Source of the DNA: Siminovitchia thermophila
Lineage (GTDB): Bacteria > Bacillota > Bacilli > Bacillales > Bacillaceae_C
Assembly (NCBI RefSeq): GCF_016909185.1
Contig: NZ_JAFBFH010000001.1
Coordinates: forward strand, 186,001 to 250,000
Length of the DNA: 64,000 bases
Reading direction: 5' to 3'
Shown here one piece after another: positions 44,900 to 55,680 of this stretch. The notes beneath the pieces were generated by a model. The model ran no database searches. It was not told the origin of the DNA and saw only the letters and a list, made by a program, of their open reading frames with translations. How positions within the stretch are numbered: position 1 is the stretch's first letter; each line of letters begins with the position of its first letter. Both the position numbers and the translations under genes were made by a program.

Positions 44900-47800
44900 C
44901 TACTTATTTTGTCTTGTTCTTTTATTGATAAGAACAATAACAATACCTGCAAATAGCAATACGATCGCTACCGTTAACCAAAGATACATATTTGTTGCAG
45001 TGTTTGGAAGTTTTTCTCCTGCTTTATCTTTATTGTCCTGATCACTCTGTCTTTCTGTACGTTCTTTGTTCGCTACTGTTTCCTTTTTTGATTCAAACAC
45101 TGTAAATTCACTAAAGTGATTCGTCGCGGCAGTAACGACACCAGCTTCATACGTACCGCCAATTAACTCCCACTTCTTGGATTTTTCATTGAAATAATAA
45201 ACATGGACATTGCTGGAATCTTGTATTTTTCCGTCAATGGTAAACTTCATCGTTACAGGTGTTTCGAAATCCTGAATCACTTGATCTCCTTGAATGATTG
45301 TAAAATCGTAAACATCCGTAAGAGCATCTTTAACTTTTCCAGTTTTCGTGATTTTAATGACGACTTCTTCATCCTGATGAACAAAGTTTATTGCCGGAAT
45401 TCCTAACTCGACATTCGCAGCTTTCACGTTCAATGTCGCATTTTTCTCTCTTAACATCTGGACTTGTTTTTTCGTTAATTTCACAAAACCTTCTTCATTA
45501 TTCCTCAAGTCAACGACCAATTTTCCTTGTAATGCGAGCTGTTCAATAGAGCCATTTTTAATTTCGAATTGATCGTTCTTATTTTTAGATGGTACTACAG
45601 TAACAACTTTTTTCCGTTCTTCCTTATCATCCGGCTTCTCACCTTTACCCGGCTTCTCACCTTCGCCCGGTTTCTCACCTTCGCCCGGCTTCTCACCTTT
45701 ACCTGGTTTCTCACCTTCGCCCGGTTTCTCACCTTCGCCTGGCTTCTCACCTTCGCCCGGTTTCTCACCTTCGCCTGGTTTCTCACCTTCGCCCGGTTTC
45801 TCACCTTCGCCTGGTTTCTCACCTTCACCCGGTTTCTCACCTTCGCCTGGTTTCTCACCTTCGCCCGGTTTCTCACCTTCGCCTGGTTTCTCACCTTCAC
45901 TCGGTTTCTCACCTTCGCCCGGTTTCTCACCTTCGCCCGGTTTCTCACCTTCGCCTGGTTTCTCACCTTCACCCGGTTTCTCACCTTCGCCCGGTTTCTC
46001 ACCTTCGCCCGGTTTCTCACCTTCGCCCGGTTTCTCACCTTCGCCTGGTTTCTCGCCTTCGCCCGGTTTCTCACCTTCGCCTGGTTTCTCGCCTTCGCCC
46101 GGTTTCTCACCTTCGCCCGGTTTCTCACCTTCGCCCGGCTTCTCGCCTTCGCCCGGTTTCTCGCCTTCGCCCGGTTTCTCACCTTCGCCCGGTTTCTCGC
46201 CTTCGCCTGGGTCTTTATCTTGTTTGACCATTGTAAAGGCGTCTACCGTATCACCTTCTCTTGTTGTTACTTTAAACGTTAATTCATTCTTATCAATCGT
46301 AACACCAGAATAAATTTGGATATCGTCATCAAAAGCGACCCGAATCCATTCCTGATCACCCATTTCATAAAACTTAGGGCCTGCGGATCCGCCTATGATA
46401 TACGTAGGACCTTTACCTTCTTCCACCTTCTCTCCATTGTATAACGGCCAACTCCGCATATACGCATGGTCATGACCGGAAAGAACAAGATCAATACCAA
46501 CCTCATCAAAGACTGGCGTCCATTCATTACGAATATCTTCGCTGCCACGAGAGAAATGACTGTGGTATGGAGAACGGTGAAAAGAAACAATTTTCCATTG
46601 CTTATCACTGCTGTTCATATCCTGCTTCAACCATTCTGCCTGCTTTTTCAGATCGCCTTCTGTATTTAAGACAGCGATATGAAGATTCCCATAATCAAAC
46701 GAATATGCTTGCTCCACTTCACCTTCTGGACCATTTAAAGGCAATTGGAACTGAGCCTTGAAGTTGGCATTTCCTCCGCCCACAACATCATGGTTCCCAA
46801 GGACGGGCACCATATTAATGTTCGGAAGATATTCCTTCGCCGCGTCAAACCAATGTTCCCAATGAAGCTGTTTGTCGCCATAATCAACGATATCCCCAGA
46901 AAGAAGCATAAATTTAGCGTTTGGATATTCTTGTAGTCCTTTACCAAAAATTTCTCCCCAAATACCGTAACCATCTACCGCTGTTTCGTTCGGAATGGCT
47001 TGTGTATCTGATGTGAATAAAAATGTAAATGCCTCATCCTCTTTCGCTTCGGTCGTAAATGTGGCACTTTCACTCCATCCTGCGTCTGTTCCATCCCCAA
47101 CACGATATGTGTACGATGTCCCTGGCTCTAAATTAACGGCGCTCGCTTCGTGAATTTGCATGACACCAATGTCGGTAGCAAACGGATAATTCTTTCCTTT
47201 TATCGTATCGACATTATCCGCTTCAAACCCTTTAAATTCATCGGTTTTTACAATTTCAACTACTGTGTTTGTAACGGTCGGTGCCGTTCTCCATGTAAAG
47301 CTTTGTGTTGTTTTTGGGCTTTGTTCCCAAGATAAAGCCAAATGTTCCGGCTTTGTTGATCCAAGATGCGGCTTCACTGTCGTAGTTGTCTTTTTACTAT
47401 AATGGGACCCTTTTTTCGCTTGCAGGTCATACGAGCCTACAGCTAAAGTAAGATCTTTCGTAACAAATTCTCCATCTTTATTTGTTACTCCCAAAGGTTG
47501 TCCCCAAGAAGAAATCGACGCATGTTCTTTGAGGATCCATCCTGCATTGCCGTTCGGCAGTTTCACGTTAATCCATGAGTCGTTATGATCGATCACTAAT
47601 AACTGATCATACTCATTTACTGTTTCTAACACTTTTGATTCCGCATTACTATCACTAAAGACTTTTACACTATCGCTCTTGATTCGAGCTACTTGATTTA
47701 CATCCCCCAGTACAAAAACCCCAACTCCAGCAAGTGGTTTTCCATTTTCGTCTGTTGCTTTAATCGTTGTGGGTGATTGTACAGATAAAGCTTCCAACTC

Positions 47801-50761
47801 TAATTGAACACCATAACTGATTTCACGGCTAAAATCAGGCAAGTTTATCGGCTTGGCATTCTCTTTATCGTCCTGTAAGCGAATATGGCCTTCTTTCCAA
47901 GCAACGGTCACATCGTCTTCAGCGTTCGGCTTCACTTTCCCGATGATCGATATAACCTCTTCTTGTTCGGTAAGATCTTTTATTTTCTCCATGTTTTCTA
48001 CTGAGAATGTAATTATGCCTTTATCGGCATCGACCTGGTTCGCCGTAATCGTCGCTTGCTTTAATTTTTCAGCAACAGCTATTTGAATACCTTCTTTTTC
48101 TTCATCCTGGTCTACGATCTCTACTTTACTAGGATCATATGTAAATGATAGAGACGAACCATGAATATCTTTTAATTTATTCGCTTGGACCTTTAATTCA
48201 AATGGGTTTCCTGCGTATACTTTTTCGGGAGCAGAAAGAGATAATTGGGCACTGTCTGTATCTACTTCAAAGCTCCACTTTTTTTCCACCGGATTTCCAA
48301 AATTATCTTGGACGGCTAAGTACACATGGTGGATGCCATCCGCATAAGGCTGTTTAGATGTATACGTGATTTTTCCAGTTTTTTCATCGAATGAAGGTTT
48401 TACAGAAACATTATCTACTTTCATTTCGATTCGATCTTTATTGATCCCCGTTCCTTCTTTATCATCTGTTGCAACGGCCGAAATTTCAACGGTATTCTCT
48501 TTTAACACCGCTTTATCGGCTGGTGCAATATCTGATATCGTTGGATTGGTTAAATCATCATTCGTTTCGCCATAGACTGCGCGAATATTATCAATATAAA
48601 CCGTTCCCGCGTCTTTTTTATCGTTGCTCGTTTCCATATAACGAAATGCTAAGTCTAACTTTAGCGGCGTCGGCCTGCCCTTTGGAACGGGTGCTTCAAT
48701 GTATTTCCAGCCTTTAAAGTCCGCATTCGTCACAAAATCTATAGCAAATGCTTTGTTCTCACCATCTTTTAATTGAGAACGAATCCAGTGTCCTTTACCA
48801 TCACCATATACCCACATACCAATTGCTTCCGGATATCCTTCAATTATGATATCTTCTTTCGGAAATGCGTATGCACCCGATGTGCCCAGCTTTCCGGTAA
48901 AATCGTAATCCAATTGGAGAGCATGATTTCCGAAACGAGCCGGTTCCGGATACGTTGTTTGCCGAATATCAACTGTATTGTATCTTGCCCCTCCAGATGC
49001 CCAGTGGGATATTCCTTTTTCAAAGTCTTCTAGAATAATGGGCGGCTTGCCAACTTCAATCGTTATCGTATCTTCAACACCGCCATAGGAAACTGTTACC
49101 TTTCCTTTTGCGACTTTGTCTGTAGCAGTAAATATTCCTTCGTCATTAATCGTGCCAATTTCGTCTTCTACTTTCCAATTAAATAAGCGTTGATCTGCCA
49201 CTACTTTTTTTCCCTTATGATAGACAGCAGCCGACAAATCAAACGTTCCACCACGATCAAGCGTTAGTTCTGATTGTGGAAGTTTAATTTCATCAATTTG
49301 ATCAACAATTTCTACTTCTGCACTGCCTTCTACTGAACCAGTCGCAGCAGTAATCTTTGTTTTACCAGCTTCTTTCGCGGTAAGTAAACCTTCAGCTGAA
49401 ATATCCGCAATGTTTTCAGATGAAGACCAAGAAATAGTGTCGTTAATGGCAACTGGATTGTATGCAGCATCTAATCCACTTGCCTTAAATTGCATCTTAC
49501 TGCCTTTTAATATGAATCCTTTATTCGGCGTAACTGCTAAACTACTTAATTGTCCTACCGGAGCAGAACTTACAATCAATAATGAGTTGGCAATGAGTCG
49601 CTCAGAACCATCAGAAGGTGTGTTCACAACAGAAACAGTCTCTTGGCTTGGTTGCCTTGCTACTAGAGTGGAAGACCCGCCGCCATCTAAGTTAAGTGCA
49701 TGAACAGCTCCCATTTCCTGCATGATTTTCTGTAATTCATGCACGGTAACTCCTTCACTATATCCAGGGTTACGCCCATCAATGACGACAAAAAAGAACG
49801 TCCCATCTGCTTTAATACCAACAGCCGATCTTGGTGCAACCGCGTCATTAAAAGCGTTACTAGGAAGATCCGTTAATGTATTTGATTCTATTAATAACGG
49901 ATGCCCGCCTACCGCTTCTTTAACATTATTCCATGGTTCGTTGGCAGCCATGGTAATGACCACCTCAGCGCCTTCTTTAAATTCATTTACTAAAAATGAT
50001 TTTGCGGCACCGTGTCCAGACAGAACGATTGTCCCTTCAGCTAATGGAGTATCTCCTTTATCACTGATCACTTCTTTTACTGTAGCTTTTACAGTACCAA
50101 ACTGATGGGCATCTCCCTCCACATTTTCTAAAACGACTTCAGCTCCGCTCGAATTCGTTTTTGTAGACGCTCCTTGCTTCGGAGTATAAAGAACTAATTG
50201 ATCCGTCCCTCTGGCTTTATTTGTTCCGGCTATATCAAAAGATTTGTCTCCCAACGTCACTTGATGGCTAAATGAGGGTGTGCCAATAATTGGTTTTCCA
50301 TCTTCAGTAATGCCAAAAGCCGGTCGAGTAGACATATGTAACCATTCTTTGTTATGTACAAATAAACCGACAACTTCACCTGTACTCATGTTATAAAAGT
50401 CGGCATTAATACCACCTACAACCACATGACCAGGCTTTGATACTTGCTTCGCTTGACCTGTTAATGTTTGCATACCTGGATATTTACCGTTAGGGATTCC
50501 AGTTTCAATGGCTAAATCCCCTTTACTTAAATCAACCGATAGCATCGATACACGTTGATTACCCCGATTATTCGAAACATGCATCTTTTTTTGCGTTACT
50601 CCTGGTGCAATCGTTGCCTCTTCTTCTTCAACAAGTGTCCCCAGTTGAGACGACTCTGCTTCAACCGAAGCAACGGGTGTCCCTACATAAGGAGCAACAG
50701 GAGAAACGATAAGAAGCAAACTAAATAAGGCAATCAAACTATTACGTAACAAAAGTTTCAT
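44900..50761 (-). CDS. Giant wall-anchored phosphodiester glycosidase/metallophosphoesterase protein
   Basis: 1953 residues. Approximate order: signal peptide (1-35); NAGPA-type phosphodiester glycosidase domain (60-400, with [13 protein letters not shown]); two Ig-like domains (about 403-570); a jelly-roll-like region (576-730); another Ig-like domain; a cohesin-like domain (845-985); an SH3-like domain (1020-1080); an FnIII/purple-acid-phosphatase N-terminal domain (1120-1240); a calcineurin-type metallophosphoesterase (1245-1500) with SD, GD, GNHD, FH and GHDH ligands; about 32 PGEGEK repeats (1518-1707); a further domain; then LPNTA (about 1917), a membrane helix and a basic tail for sortase. 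AGGAGG precedes the ATG. Predicted role: hydrolysis of phosphodiesters or phosphates on wall polymers or in the medium. PhoP-box-like repeats upstream agree. Confidence 0.92.
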   Translation of the reverse strand: MKLLLRNSLIALFSLLLIVSPVAPYVGTPVASVEAESSQLGTLVEEEEATIAPGVTQKKMHVSNNRGNQRVSMLSVDLSKGDLAIETGIPNGKYPGMQTLTGQAKQVSKPGHVVVGGINADFYNMSTGEVVGLFVHNKEWLHMSTRPAFGITEDGKPIIGTPSFSHQVTLGDKSFDIAGTNKARGTDQLVLYTPKQGASTKTNSSGAEVVLENVEGDAHQFGTVKATVKEVISDKGDTPLAEGTIVLSGHGAAKSFLVNEFKEGAEVVITMAANEPWNNVKEAVGGHPLLIESNTLTDLPSNAFNDAVAPRSAVGIKADGTFFFVVIDGRNPGYSEGVTVHELQKIMQEMGAVHALNLDGGGSSTLVARQPSQETVSVVNTPSDGSERLIANSLLIVSSAPVGQLSSLAVTPNKGFILKGSKMQFKASGLDAAYNPVAINDTISWSSSENIADISAEGLLTAKEAGKTKITAATGSVEGSAEVEIVDQIDEIKLPQSELTLDRGGTFDLSAAVYHKGKKVVADQRLFNWKVEDEIGTINDEGIFTATDKVAKGKVTVSYGGVEDTITIEVGKPPIILEDFEKGISHWASGGARYNTVDIRQTTYPEPARFGNHALQLDYDFTGKLGTSGAYAFPKEDIIIEGYPEAIGMWVYGDGKGHWIRSQLKDGENKAFAIDFVTNADFKGWKYIEAPVPKGRPTPLKLDLAFRYMETSNDKKDAGTVYIDNIRAVYGETNDDLTNPTISDIAPADKAVLKENTVEISAVATDDKEGTGINKDRIEMKVDNVSVKPSFDEKTGKITYTSKQPYADGIHHVYLAVQDNFGNPVEKKWSFEVDTDSAQLSLSAPEKVYAGNPFELKVQANKLKDIHGSSLSFTYDPSKVEIVDQDEEKEGIQIAVAEKLKQATITANQVDADKGIITFSVENMEKIKDLTEQEEVISIIGKVKPNAEDDVTVAWKEGHIRLQDDKENAKPINLPDFSREISYGVQLELEALSVQSPTTIKATDENGKPLAGVGVFVLGDVNQVARIKSDSVKVFSDSNAESKVLETVNEYDQLLVIDHNDSWINVKLPNGNAGWILKEHASISSWGQPLGVTNKDGEFVTKDLTLAVGSYDLQAKKGSHYSKKTTTTVKPHLGSTKPEHLALSWEQSPKTTQSFTWRTAPTVTNTVVEIVKTDEFKGFEADNVDTIKGKNYPFATDIGVMQIHEASAVNLEPGTSYTYRVGDGTDAGWSESATFTTEAKEDEAFTFLFTSDTQAIPNETAVDGYGIWGEIFGKGLQEYPNAKFMLLSGDIVDYGDKQLHWEHWFDAAKEYLPNINMVPVLGNHDVVGGGNANFKAQFQLPLNGPEGEVEQAYSFDYGNLHIAVLNTEGDLKKQAEWLKQDMNSSDKQWKIVSFHRSPYHSHFSRGSEDIRNEWTPVFDEVGIDLVLSGHDHAYMRSWPLYNGEKVEEGKGPTYIIGGSAGPKFYEMGDQEWIRVAFDDDIQIYSGVTIDKNELTFKVTTREGDTVDAFTMVKQDKDPGEGEKPGEGEKPGEGEKPGEGEKPGEGEKPGEGEKPGEGEKPGEGEKPGEGEKPGEGEKPGEGEKPGEGEKPGEGEKPGEGEKPGEGEKPGEGEKPGEGEKPSEGEKPGEGEKPGEGEKPGEGEKPGEGEKPGEGEKPGEGEKPGEGEKPGEGEKPGEGEKPGEGEKPGKGEKPGEGEKPGEGEKPGKGEKPDDKEERKKVVTVVPSKNKNDQFEIKNGSIEQLALQGKLVVDLRNNEEGFVKLTKKQVQMLREKNATLNVKAANVELGIPAINFVHQDEEVVIKITKTGKVKDALTDVYDFTIIQGDQVIQDFETPVTMKFTIDGKIQDSSNVHVYYFNEKSKKWELIGGTYEAGVVTAATNHFSEFTVFESKKETVANKERTERQSDQDNKDKAGEKLPNTATNMYLWLTVAIVLLFAGIVIVLINKRTRQNK
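45640..46206 (-). repeat. 18-bp coding repeat (PGEGEK), about 32 units
   Basis: Near-perfect tandem 18-bp units encode the hexapeptide PGEGEK, with single variants PSEGEK and PGKGEK. The stretch forms a charged, extended wall spacer. Homogeneity at the DNA level indicates recent slippage or recombination and a variable copy number. It also creates long meaningless frames on the other strand and in a shifted frame. Confidence 0.95.
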
Positions 50762-50824
50762 GGAATCCTCCTATTCTAACAATTGATGTCAATTTTTGAC
50801 GACTCTACCAACTTAGCAAAGAAA

Positions 50825-50883
50825 TGTAAATCCCATGTAAATTTTTTGGAACAAAATAGAAAAGAATGTTATGTTTTTGTAAA
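50825..50883 (-). promoter_or_regulatory. PhoP-box-like direct repeats upstream of the giant gene
   Basis: On the coding strand two pairs of TT(T/A)ACA-like hexamers with 5-bp gaps: TTTACA-N5-ATAACA (50883 to 50867) and TTTACA-N5-TTTACA (50841 to 50825), each pair at 11-bp period. This matches the B. subtilis PhoP consensus TT(A/T/C)ACA-N5 repeats and fits a gene with two phosphoesterase domains. Confidence 0.6.
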
Positions 50884-51653
50884 TTTTTCATTTTTAGCTC
50901 TCACGCTTGATCTTCCTTACATATTGGATGTATAAATCATGTAAGGATGTGAATTCGCCACAAAATACCTCAACATTCATGGAGTTAATTTCAATTTCTC
51001 AATTATATGAGCACATCGTGATGTGGATGAGATAGGAAAAAGGACATTGAAAGTTGAACTTCTCGAGTAAAAGAAGTAGCACCTGCCATGGGTTGGGGCT
51101 ACAAATTTTTTTAATAGAAATGAAGAAATACGGAGCAGTCCGTATCATAAATGGGCCGGACTCCCACCCTTATTAAAGTCACATGTATATGACGCAGACT
51201 GTTTTAAATGAAGGATGTTTTCGCATGTTTACCATTACGACCATCAATGAAGACTTACAGGAGCGATTTCACATACTAATTTGCTAAATACAGTTCTCCG
51301 AGCGTTACAGGCCAAAGTTGCCCAGGCACACAAAATTGAATTTTGTAATGATGAAACGTTAAACTGCGGAGACCCATGGTTTAACGGTTGAAAAATGACT
51401 TTATGGCGCATGTTTCCTTGCTCTTTCATTTTTTCACCATTTCCCACTTGTTTCCGAGTTCAGTGGCCAAGGCTTTGAACGAAGAAGCAGCTGATCGCCA
51501 AAACCTTCTTTTATGTCAATAAAGTGCCACGTAAGCGCCTTTGTCGCCTCCCTTTATAAAAACGAAACAACATTCTATATTTAAATATTTTTGTAAATTA
51601 ATTTAGGTACGATATAATTTTTATAGATCCTAACTTTTAAGGGGGTAGATGGA
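50884..51653. other. Intergenic region
   Basis: Nearly 770 bp without a confident gene. Short frames near 51180-51450 show no recognisable domain and may be remnants. AAGGGGG just before 51654 serves the next gene. Confidence 0.4.
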
Positions 51654-52445
51654 ATGGGAAAGATGGAAAATAAAGTTGTGATTGTAACTGGAGCGGCTAT
51701 GGGTAATGGATTTGGGATCGCCAAAGTGTTAGCGAAATACCGTGGAAAAGTCGTTTTAACTGATATTTCATCAAAGGTGCACGAAGCGAGTAAACGATTG
51801 AATGAAGAAGGCTATGAAACAATGGCGGTTGAAATGGATGTCAGTAATCCAGAAAGTATTAATGCCGCCGTGAAACAAGTAATGGAGCAATACGGACGGA
51901 TCGATGCCCTTGTCAATAACGCCGGAGTCATACGGTTAGGCTCGTTGTTGGATACTACAAATGAAGACCGTGACTTTCAATTCAACATTAACATTAATGG
52001 TGTGTGGAACGTTTCAAAAGCCGTCTTGCCTTATATGAAAGAGAAAAAATATGGGCGGATTGTCAATCTTTCCTCCGTAACAGGCATGATGGTTGCGGAT
52101 CCTGGAGAAACTGCCTACGCAACATCGAAAGCGGCTGTGATTGGCTTTACAAAAGCTTTGGCACGAGAGGTCGCCGAACACGGAATTACCGTAAACGCGA
52201 TAATGCCAGGGTATATCCATACACCAATGGCCGAACAAATTGCCCATGATTCCAATCCGGAAAACCCTCAAGAAGTGATCGCCGGAATTGCGAGTGGCGT
52301 ACCTTTAGGACGGCTTGGAAAAATTGAAGAAGTGGGAGAATTGGCGGCGTTTTTAGCATCGGACGAATCCAGCTACATAACCGGCGCTCAAATTGTAATA
52401 GACGGCGGAAGCTCATTGCCGGAAACTGTTTCGGCCGGGGTGTGA
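51654..52445 (+). CDS. ucpA: SDR oxidoreductase UcpA
   Basis: 263 residues, the same length as E. coli UcpA and closely similar in its segments: DISSKVHEASKRLNEEGY, NNAGVIRLGSLLDTT, DRDFQFNININGVWNV, SSVTGMMVADPGETAYATSK, the NAIMPGYIHTPMAEQIA region, and the ELAAFLASDESSYITGAQ and IDGGSSLPETVS ends. The Rossmann TGAAMGNGFG motif and YxxxK (YATSK) are intact, so it should be an active NAD(P)-dependent short-chain dehydrogenase. The substrate is not established. GGGGG precedes the ATG at 51654. Confidence 0.92.
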   Translation: MGKMENKVVIVTGAAMGNGFGIAKVLAKYRGKVVLTDISSKVHEASKRLNEEGYETMAVEMDVSNPESINAAVKQVMEQYGRIDALVNNAGVIRLGSLLDTTNEDRDFQFNININGVWNVSKAVLPYMKEKKYGRIVNLSSVTGMMVADPGETAYATSKAAVIGFTKALAREVAEHGITVNAIMPGYIHTPMAEQIAHDSNPENPQEVIAGIASGVPLGRLGKIEEVGELAAFLASDESSYITGAQIVIDGGSSLPETVSAGV

Positions 52446-53021
52446 AAGTTATTGCCAACGGTTGAGCCCGAATCCCTTAGATAGAGTGAAACTTCAACCA
52501 GTGGGGGGTTCGAGGCTGACACAAAACCTTATAAAAATGAATAAGCCGCACATGAAATCAAATGTAAAAACTTTGATTTCACGCGGTTTTCTGTTCACGA
52601 CTTGTACGAATATCATTTCGTTTTCAACTTATTCCCAGCTAGTCTACGAACCTCCATTCCCCCTGATAAGGTACAGCAAGACAGGCAGGCTGGGCAGCGA
52701 CACCTGTGAAAGCGATGATCAATGTATCAATGAAAAGCGGGGGCGGGCGAAAACTGTTCCTGTCTATACAAGAACACCGCCGTACATCCTTGATGGACTT
52801 TAACGCTCAAGGACATGCCATATCTCCCCGGCTTGAAGTACACCAATAAATGGGAGGTTACTATTACCATTCGAATGGAAATTTCAATGCCTTATTAGAA
52901 CAAAAGGGCAAATATCTACAGGAGTTTATCCTGTGAGTATTGCCCTTTTTCCAATTTATACGGCTAACTGATTATACATGAAAAAAGTTGGAGCAAACCA
53001 AACTGCTTATCTTGGTGGTAT
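52446..53021. other. Intergenic region with repeat remnant and two terminators
   Basis: AGAGTGAAACTTCAACCAGT (about 52485-52504) is the start of a decayed two-hairpin repeat. CCGC.CATGAAATCAAA with TTTGATTTCACGCGG and T-rich sequence (about 52542-52590) is a plausible terminator for ucpA. A second strong stem, AAAGGGCAA...ACAGGA/TCCTGT...TTGCCCTTTTT, lies at 52903-52950. A 113-codon plus frame between them has no protein-like features. Confidence 0.6.
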
Positions 53022-53603
53022 TTACACTTTTAGGTCGAAGCTAGAACTAGCGGCCCGACTGTAGTTTTGTGTCGGGCTTGTTTTCATCTCTGCTCTTGCG
53101 GCTTTATAGGCTTCATAATAAATTGCCGTTGTTTCATCATAAAACTGACTTTCTGCTCTTGTCTGCCTCTCTGCCCATCCGGAATTAGTGCCATAAGATA
53201 ATACTTCTTCGCCGTTTTTATTATAAATAAACATAGATGCCCCAGTTGCACCAACACATATTTGCCCTGTAAACGGTAATCCCGTAATCTTAAAAAAGAA
53301 TGGTGAACCATTTGTATATGTTGCATTCATTAACCTGGGTGTCGTCAGTGATATAAGTCTTGAACGGTCAGGAGATACATGTTGTTTCTTATAAGAATTG
53401 ATATAGGATATATAATCCTTTCCCATGTACACGCCTTTCGCCGCACCATCCTGCGCCATTTCCTTAATTCTTCTTACAACGTTATCTGGCAAAGAGCTTG
53501 TATTTTTCTTTTCAAAAATGCTTTTATCTGCTTTTGCTTTATGAGTCGCATGAGAATTTATACTTGAAAAACGGTCCAAACCACCAGAACGCACCATCAT
53601 CAT
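53022..53603 (-). CDS. Conserved hypothetical protein
   Basis: 193 residues without signal peptide or membrane helix. The N-terminal VRSGGLDRFSSINSHATHKA and a DGAAKGVYMGKDYISYINSY segment look like a well-behaved soluble protein; the C-terminus is rich in A, Y and S. AAAGGGGTGA precedes the start codons. I do not recognise a domain or function. Confidence 0.7.
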   Translation of the reverse strand: MMMVRSGGLDRFSSINSHATHKAKADKSIFEKKNTSSLPDNVVRRIKEMAQDGAAKGVYMGKDYISYINSYKKQHVSPDRSRLISLTTPRLMNATYTNGSPFFFKITGLPFTGQICVGATGASMFIYNKNGEEVLSYGTNSGWAERQTRAESQFYDETTAIYYEAYKAARAEMKTSPTQNYSRAASSSFDLKV

Positions 53604-53708
53604 ATCACCCCTTTTTATGAATAGTCACAATCATATTATCGTCTGTTTTTAGTAAAACTACATATCTATAAAATGAGCAGGACGTTCTTTATAGTTTTCT
53701 CTTCTGTA

Positions 53709-54150
53709 TTAAAACAGGCTATTCCAAATAGTAAGGAATGGACATTTTGAAAAATCAAGGAAATACTGCCAAAGAACAGAGATCAAGAATTGAGTCTCCT
53801 GTAAGGCATGCACTTTTTTCCACGTTCCACTTTTGCCTCGACAATCACGGCCTAACCGCCAAAGAAACACATAATAGACAAGTAAATGAGTAAAAAAAGA
53901 TTTACCCCCACCAAGCGAACTTAAAAAGGCAGTAGCAAGAGCATTGGTAACGGATCCTTCTACACTCTGACTAGCAAGACTCGGATTCAAATATCGAATG
54001 ACATTACAACCAACAGATATAGGACAAACCATGCCATTTGGGTAAACGGCGCAGAAGTAGACAAGCGAAAGTCATTAATCGCCTAAGTAAACTTTCCCCC
54101 GATCAGATACTGGTATAGCTTTTTAATTTCTTCCAATTCGTTTAAATTCA
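53709..54150 (-). pseudogene. VirB4/ConE-like conjugation ATPase remnant
   Basis: In one minus-strand frame, YLNPSLASQSVEGSVTNALA leads to a P-loop-like LGGGKSFFTHLLVYY. The neighbouring frame then continues in a way that fits the family (FGG.AVIV, then AK.ERGK). Both the order and the motifs resemble the central part of VirB4-type conjugation ATPases, but stops and frameshifts break it and only a small part of the roughly 700-residue protein is left. It suggests a former integrative element here. It abuts composite repeat copy B. Confidence 0.55.
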
Positions 54151-54161
54151 AATAAAAAATA

Positions 54162-54607
54162 GGGCCGGGACATAAGCAAATACGAAATAGCAAAAACCGA
54201 ACAATTCATTTGTAATTGTCCGGTTTATTTGTGTTAAAAAAATCCCGATTATCGCTACGTCAACATATTTCGCTTTCCGCGGGCACGGCTTCAGCTTCCT
54301 CGGAAAGCAAAGGTCGCTTTCCTGCGGGATCTTCAGCTCGAGCTATTCCCGCAGGAGTCTACATATGTTGACTACGCTAAAAGCTTGCGTATGATACATT
54401 GGGAAAATTTATCCCGCATGTAAGGTGCCGTAAGACTTCCACATCAAAATCTTGAGTGAATGGAAAAGATCTAAGTGTGAGAAAACGGCACCTAAATGCC
54501 CGATTGGTTCAACTAACATTCAGTAGGAGATGGAAAAAAACTCCTACTGAATGAAGTTTCACTTTATTGTTCGTTTTTTATCAGCTGATTTAGTTGTGTC
54601 CCAGTCC
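54162..54607 (-). repeat. Composite repeat, copy B (inverted)
   Basis: The inverted counterpart of 44105-44847 with one two-hairpin unit. Its ends form imperfect terminal inverted repeats: GGGCCGGGACATAA (54162-54175) and TTGTGTCCCAGTCC (54594-54607). No coding capacity, so MITE-like. Confidence 0.85.
54413..54562 (-). repeat. Two-hairpin repeat inside composite copy B
   Basis: 150 bp in reverse orientation, bounded by TTTAT on both sides (54408-54412 and 54563-54567). Confidence 0.92.
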
Positions 54608-54727
54608 TAAATAGTTTTGCTGTTGAACTTTTTATTTTAATTTTCTACTGTTCCTCCACAATCGTTCCCGTTTGTTAAAAACCTAGGTGATCTGTTCTCA
54701 CATTCAAACTTAGCTGTCTACCAAAAT

Positions 54728-55315
54728 TCAAACCCTTAGTGAGCCGCGGAATCCTCTGGCAGCATAGTAAGAGTCCGCACCGTTGTGATACAAAAAAACG
54801 TGGCCGAAGCGATAATCGCAAAAAAGGGCACCGCCAAGTTCTCGAATATCAGACGGTGTTTGCACCCAACTTGACGTTTTTTGATCGAATTTTCCGAGTT
54901 TTTGCAACTCTCGATATTGTTCTTCTGTCAAAAGTTCGATGCCCATGGCCGTTGCCATATCAATAGCGTTATTTTCTGGTTTATGTTTTTTCCTTGACTC
55001 TAGCGCTTCACGGTCGTAACAAACACTTCTGCGCCCTTTGGGACTTTCCGCTGAACAATCATAAAAGATGTATTCATCCTTCTTTTTATCATAACCAACA
55101 ACATCCGGTTCACCGCCCGTTTTTTCCATTTCATTGAGCGACCATAGTTTTAGAGGAGTAGCTTCCAACTTCTCTTGAACTTTCGTCCATTCAAGACCTT
55201 TATGGCGGTCCATGTTCTTCTCAAAACGGGCTTTCAATGTTTTAAGTAATTCTTCACGTTGTTCTAGGGACAATTCCTTTTCACTGCTGATGTTATTTCC
55301 CTTTGTCATGTTCAT
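54728..55315 (-). CDS. DUF4256 family protein
   Basis: 195 residues. LSLEQREELLKTLKARFEKN, EKTGGEPDVVGYDKK, YIFYDCSAESPKGRRSVCYD, and the C-terminal LGGALFCDYRFGHVFLYHNG and YYAARGFRGSL are typical of DUF4256 proteins, a cytosolic family of unknown function. The ATG at 55309 or 55315 follows AAGGAGG. Confidence 0.9.
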   Translation of the reverse strand: MNMTKGNNISSEKELSLEQREELLKTLKARFEKNMDRHKGLEWTKVQEKLEATPLKLWSLNEMEKTGGEPDVVGYDKKKDEYIFYDCSAESPKGRRSVCYDREALESRKKHKPENNAIDMATAMGIELLTEEQYRELQKLGKFDQKTSSWVQTPSDIRELGGALFCDYRFGHVFLYHNGADSYYAARGFRGSLRV

Positions 55316-55680
55316 TCCTCCTTATCGTTTTTACTCATTATTTCAGAATATACGAATAGCCAGAATTCCATACAGTCATCTACATTTCGGTTTTGACATA
55401 ATAATGATCAATGTTTCATAGATCAATTATATCAAGTACGAGCTTTGTTTCATATATTCATGTAAAGTGACAAGAGATGTTCCCATTGATTGACAAGGTA
55501 ATATACAAAACTATATCACTTTTCTAAATATATGGCGGCGCTTCATTAAAAGCGCCTGTTTCTTCAACCAAATACCTTGCCATATCAGGATAACAGATAG
55601 CGCTCGCCCCATTCCCAAAGCTGTCAAAAAGGCAAATTGAAACTCTTTCACTTCTACCTTCCATACATTAGATGAAAAAA
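55316..55680. other. Intergenic region
   Basis: AT-rich, with no confident gene or terminator. The DUF4256 ribosome site lies at the start of this interval. Confidence 0.4.

Noticed and set aside
45569-46282. Long plus-strand frame rich in FLTFA repeats and a shifted minus frame rich in RNRAKV
   Set aside because: Both are shadows of the 18-bp PGEGEK coding repeat, which keeps all frames free of stops.
52462-52803. 113-codon plus-strand frame
   Set aside because: It crosses a repeat remnant and a terminator stem and has no ribosome site or protein-like pattern.
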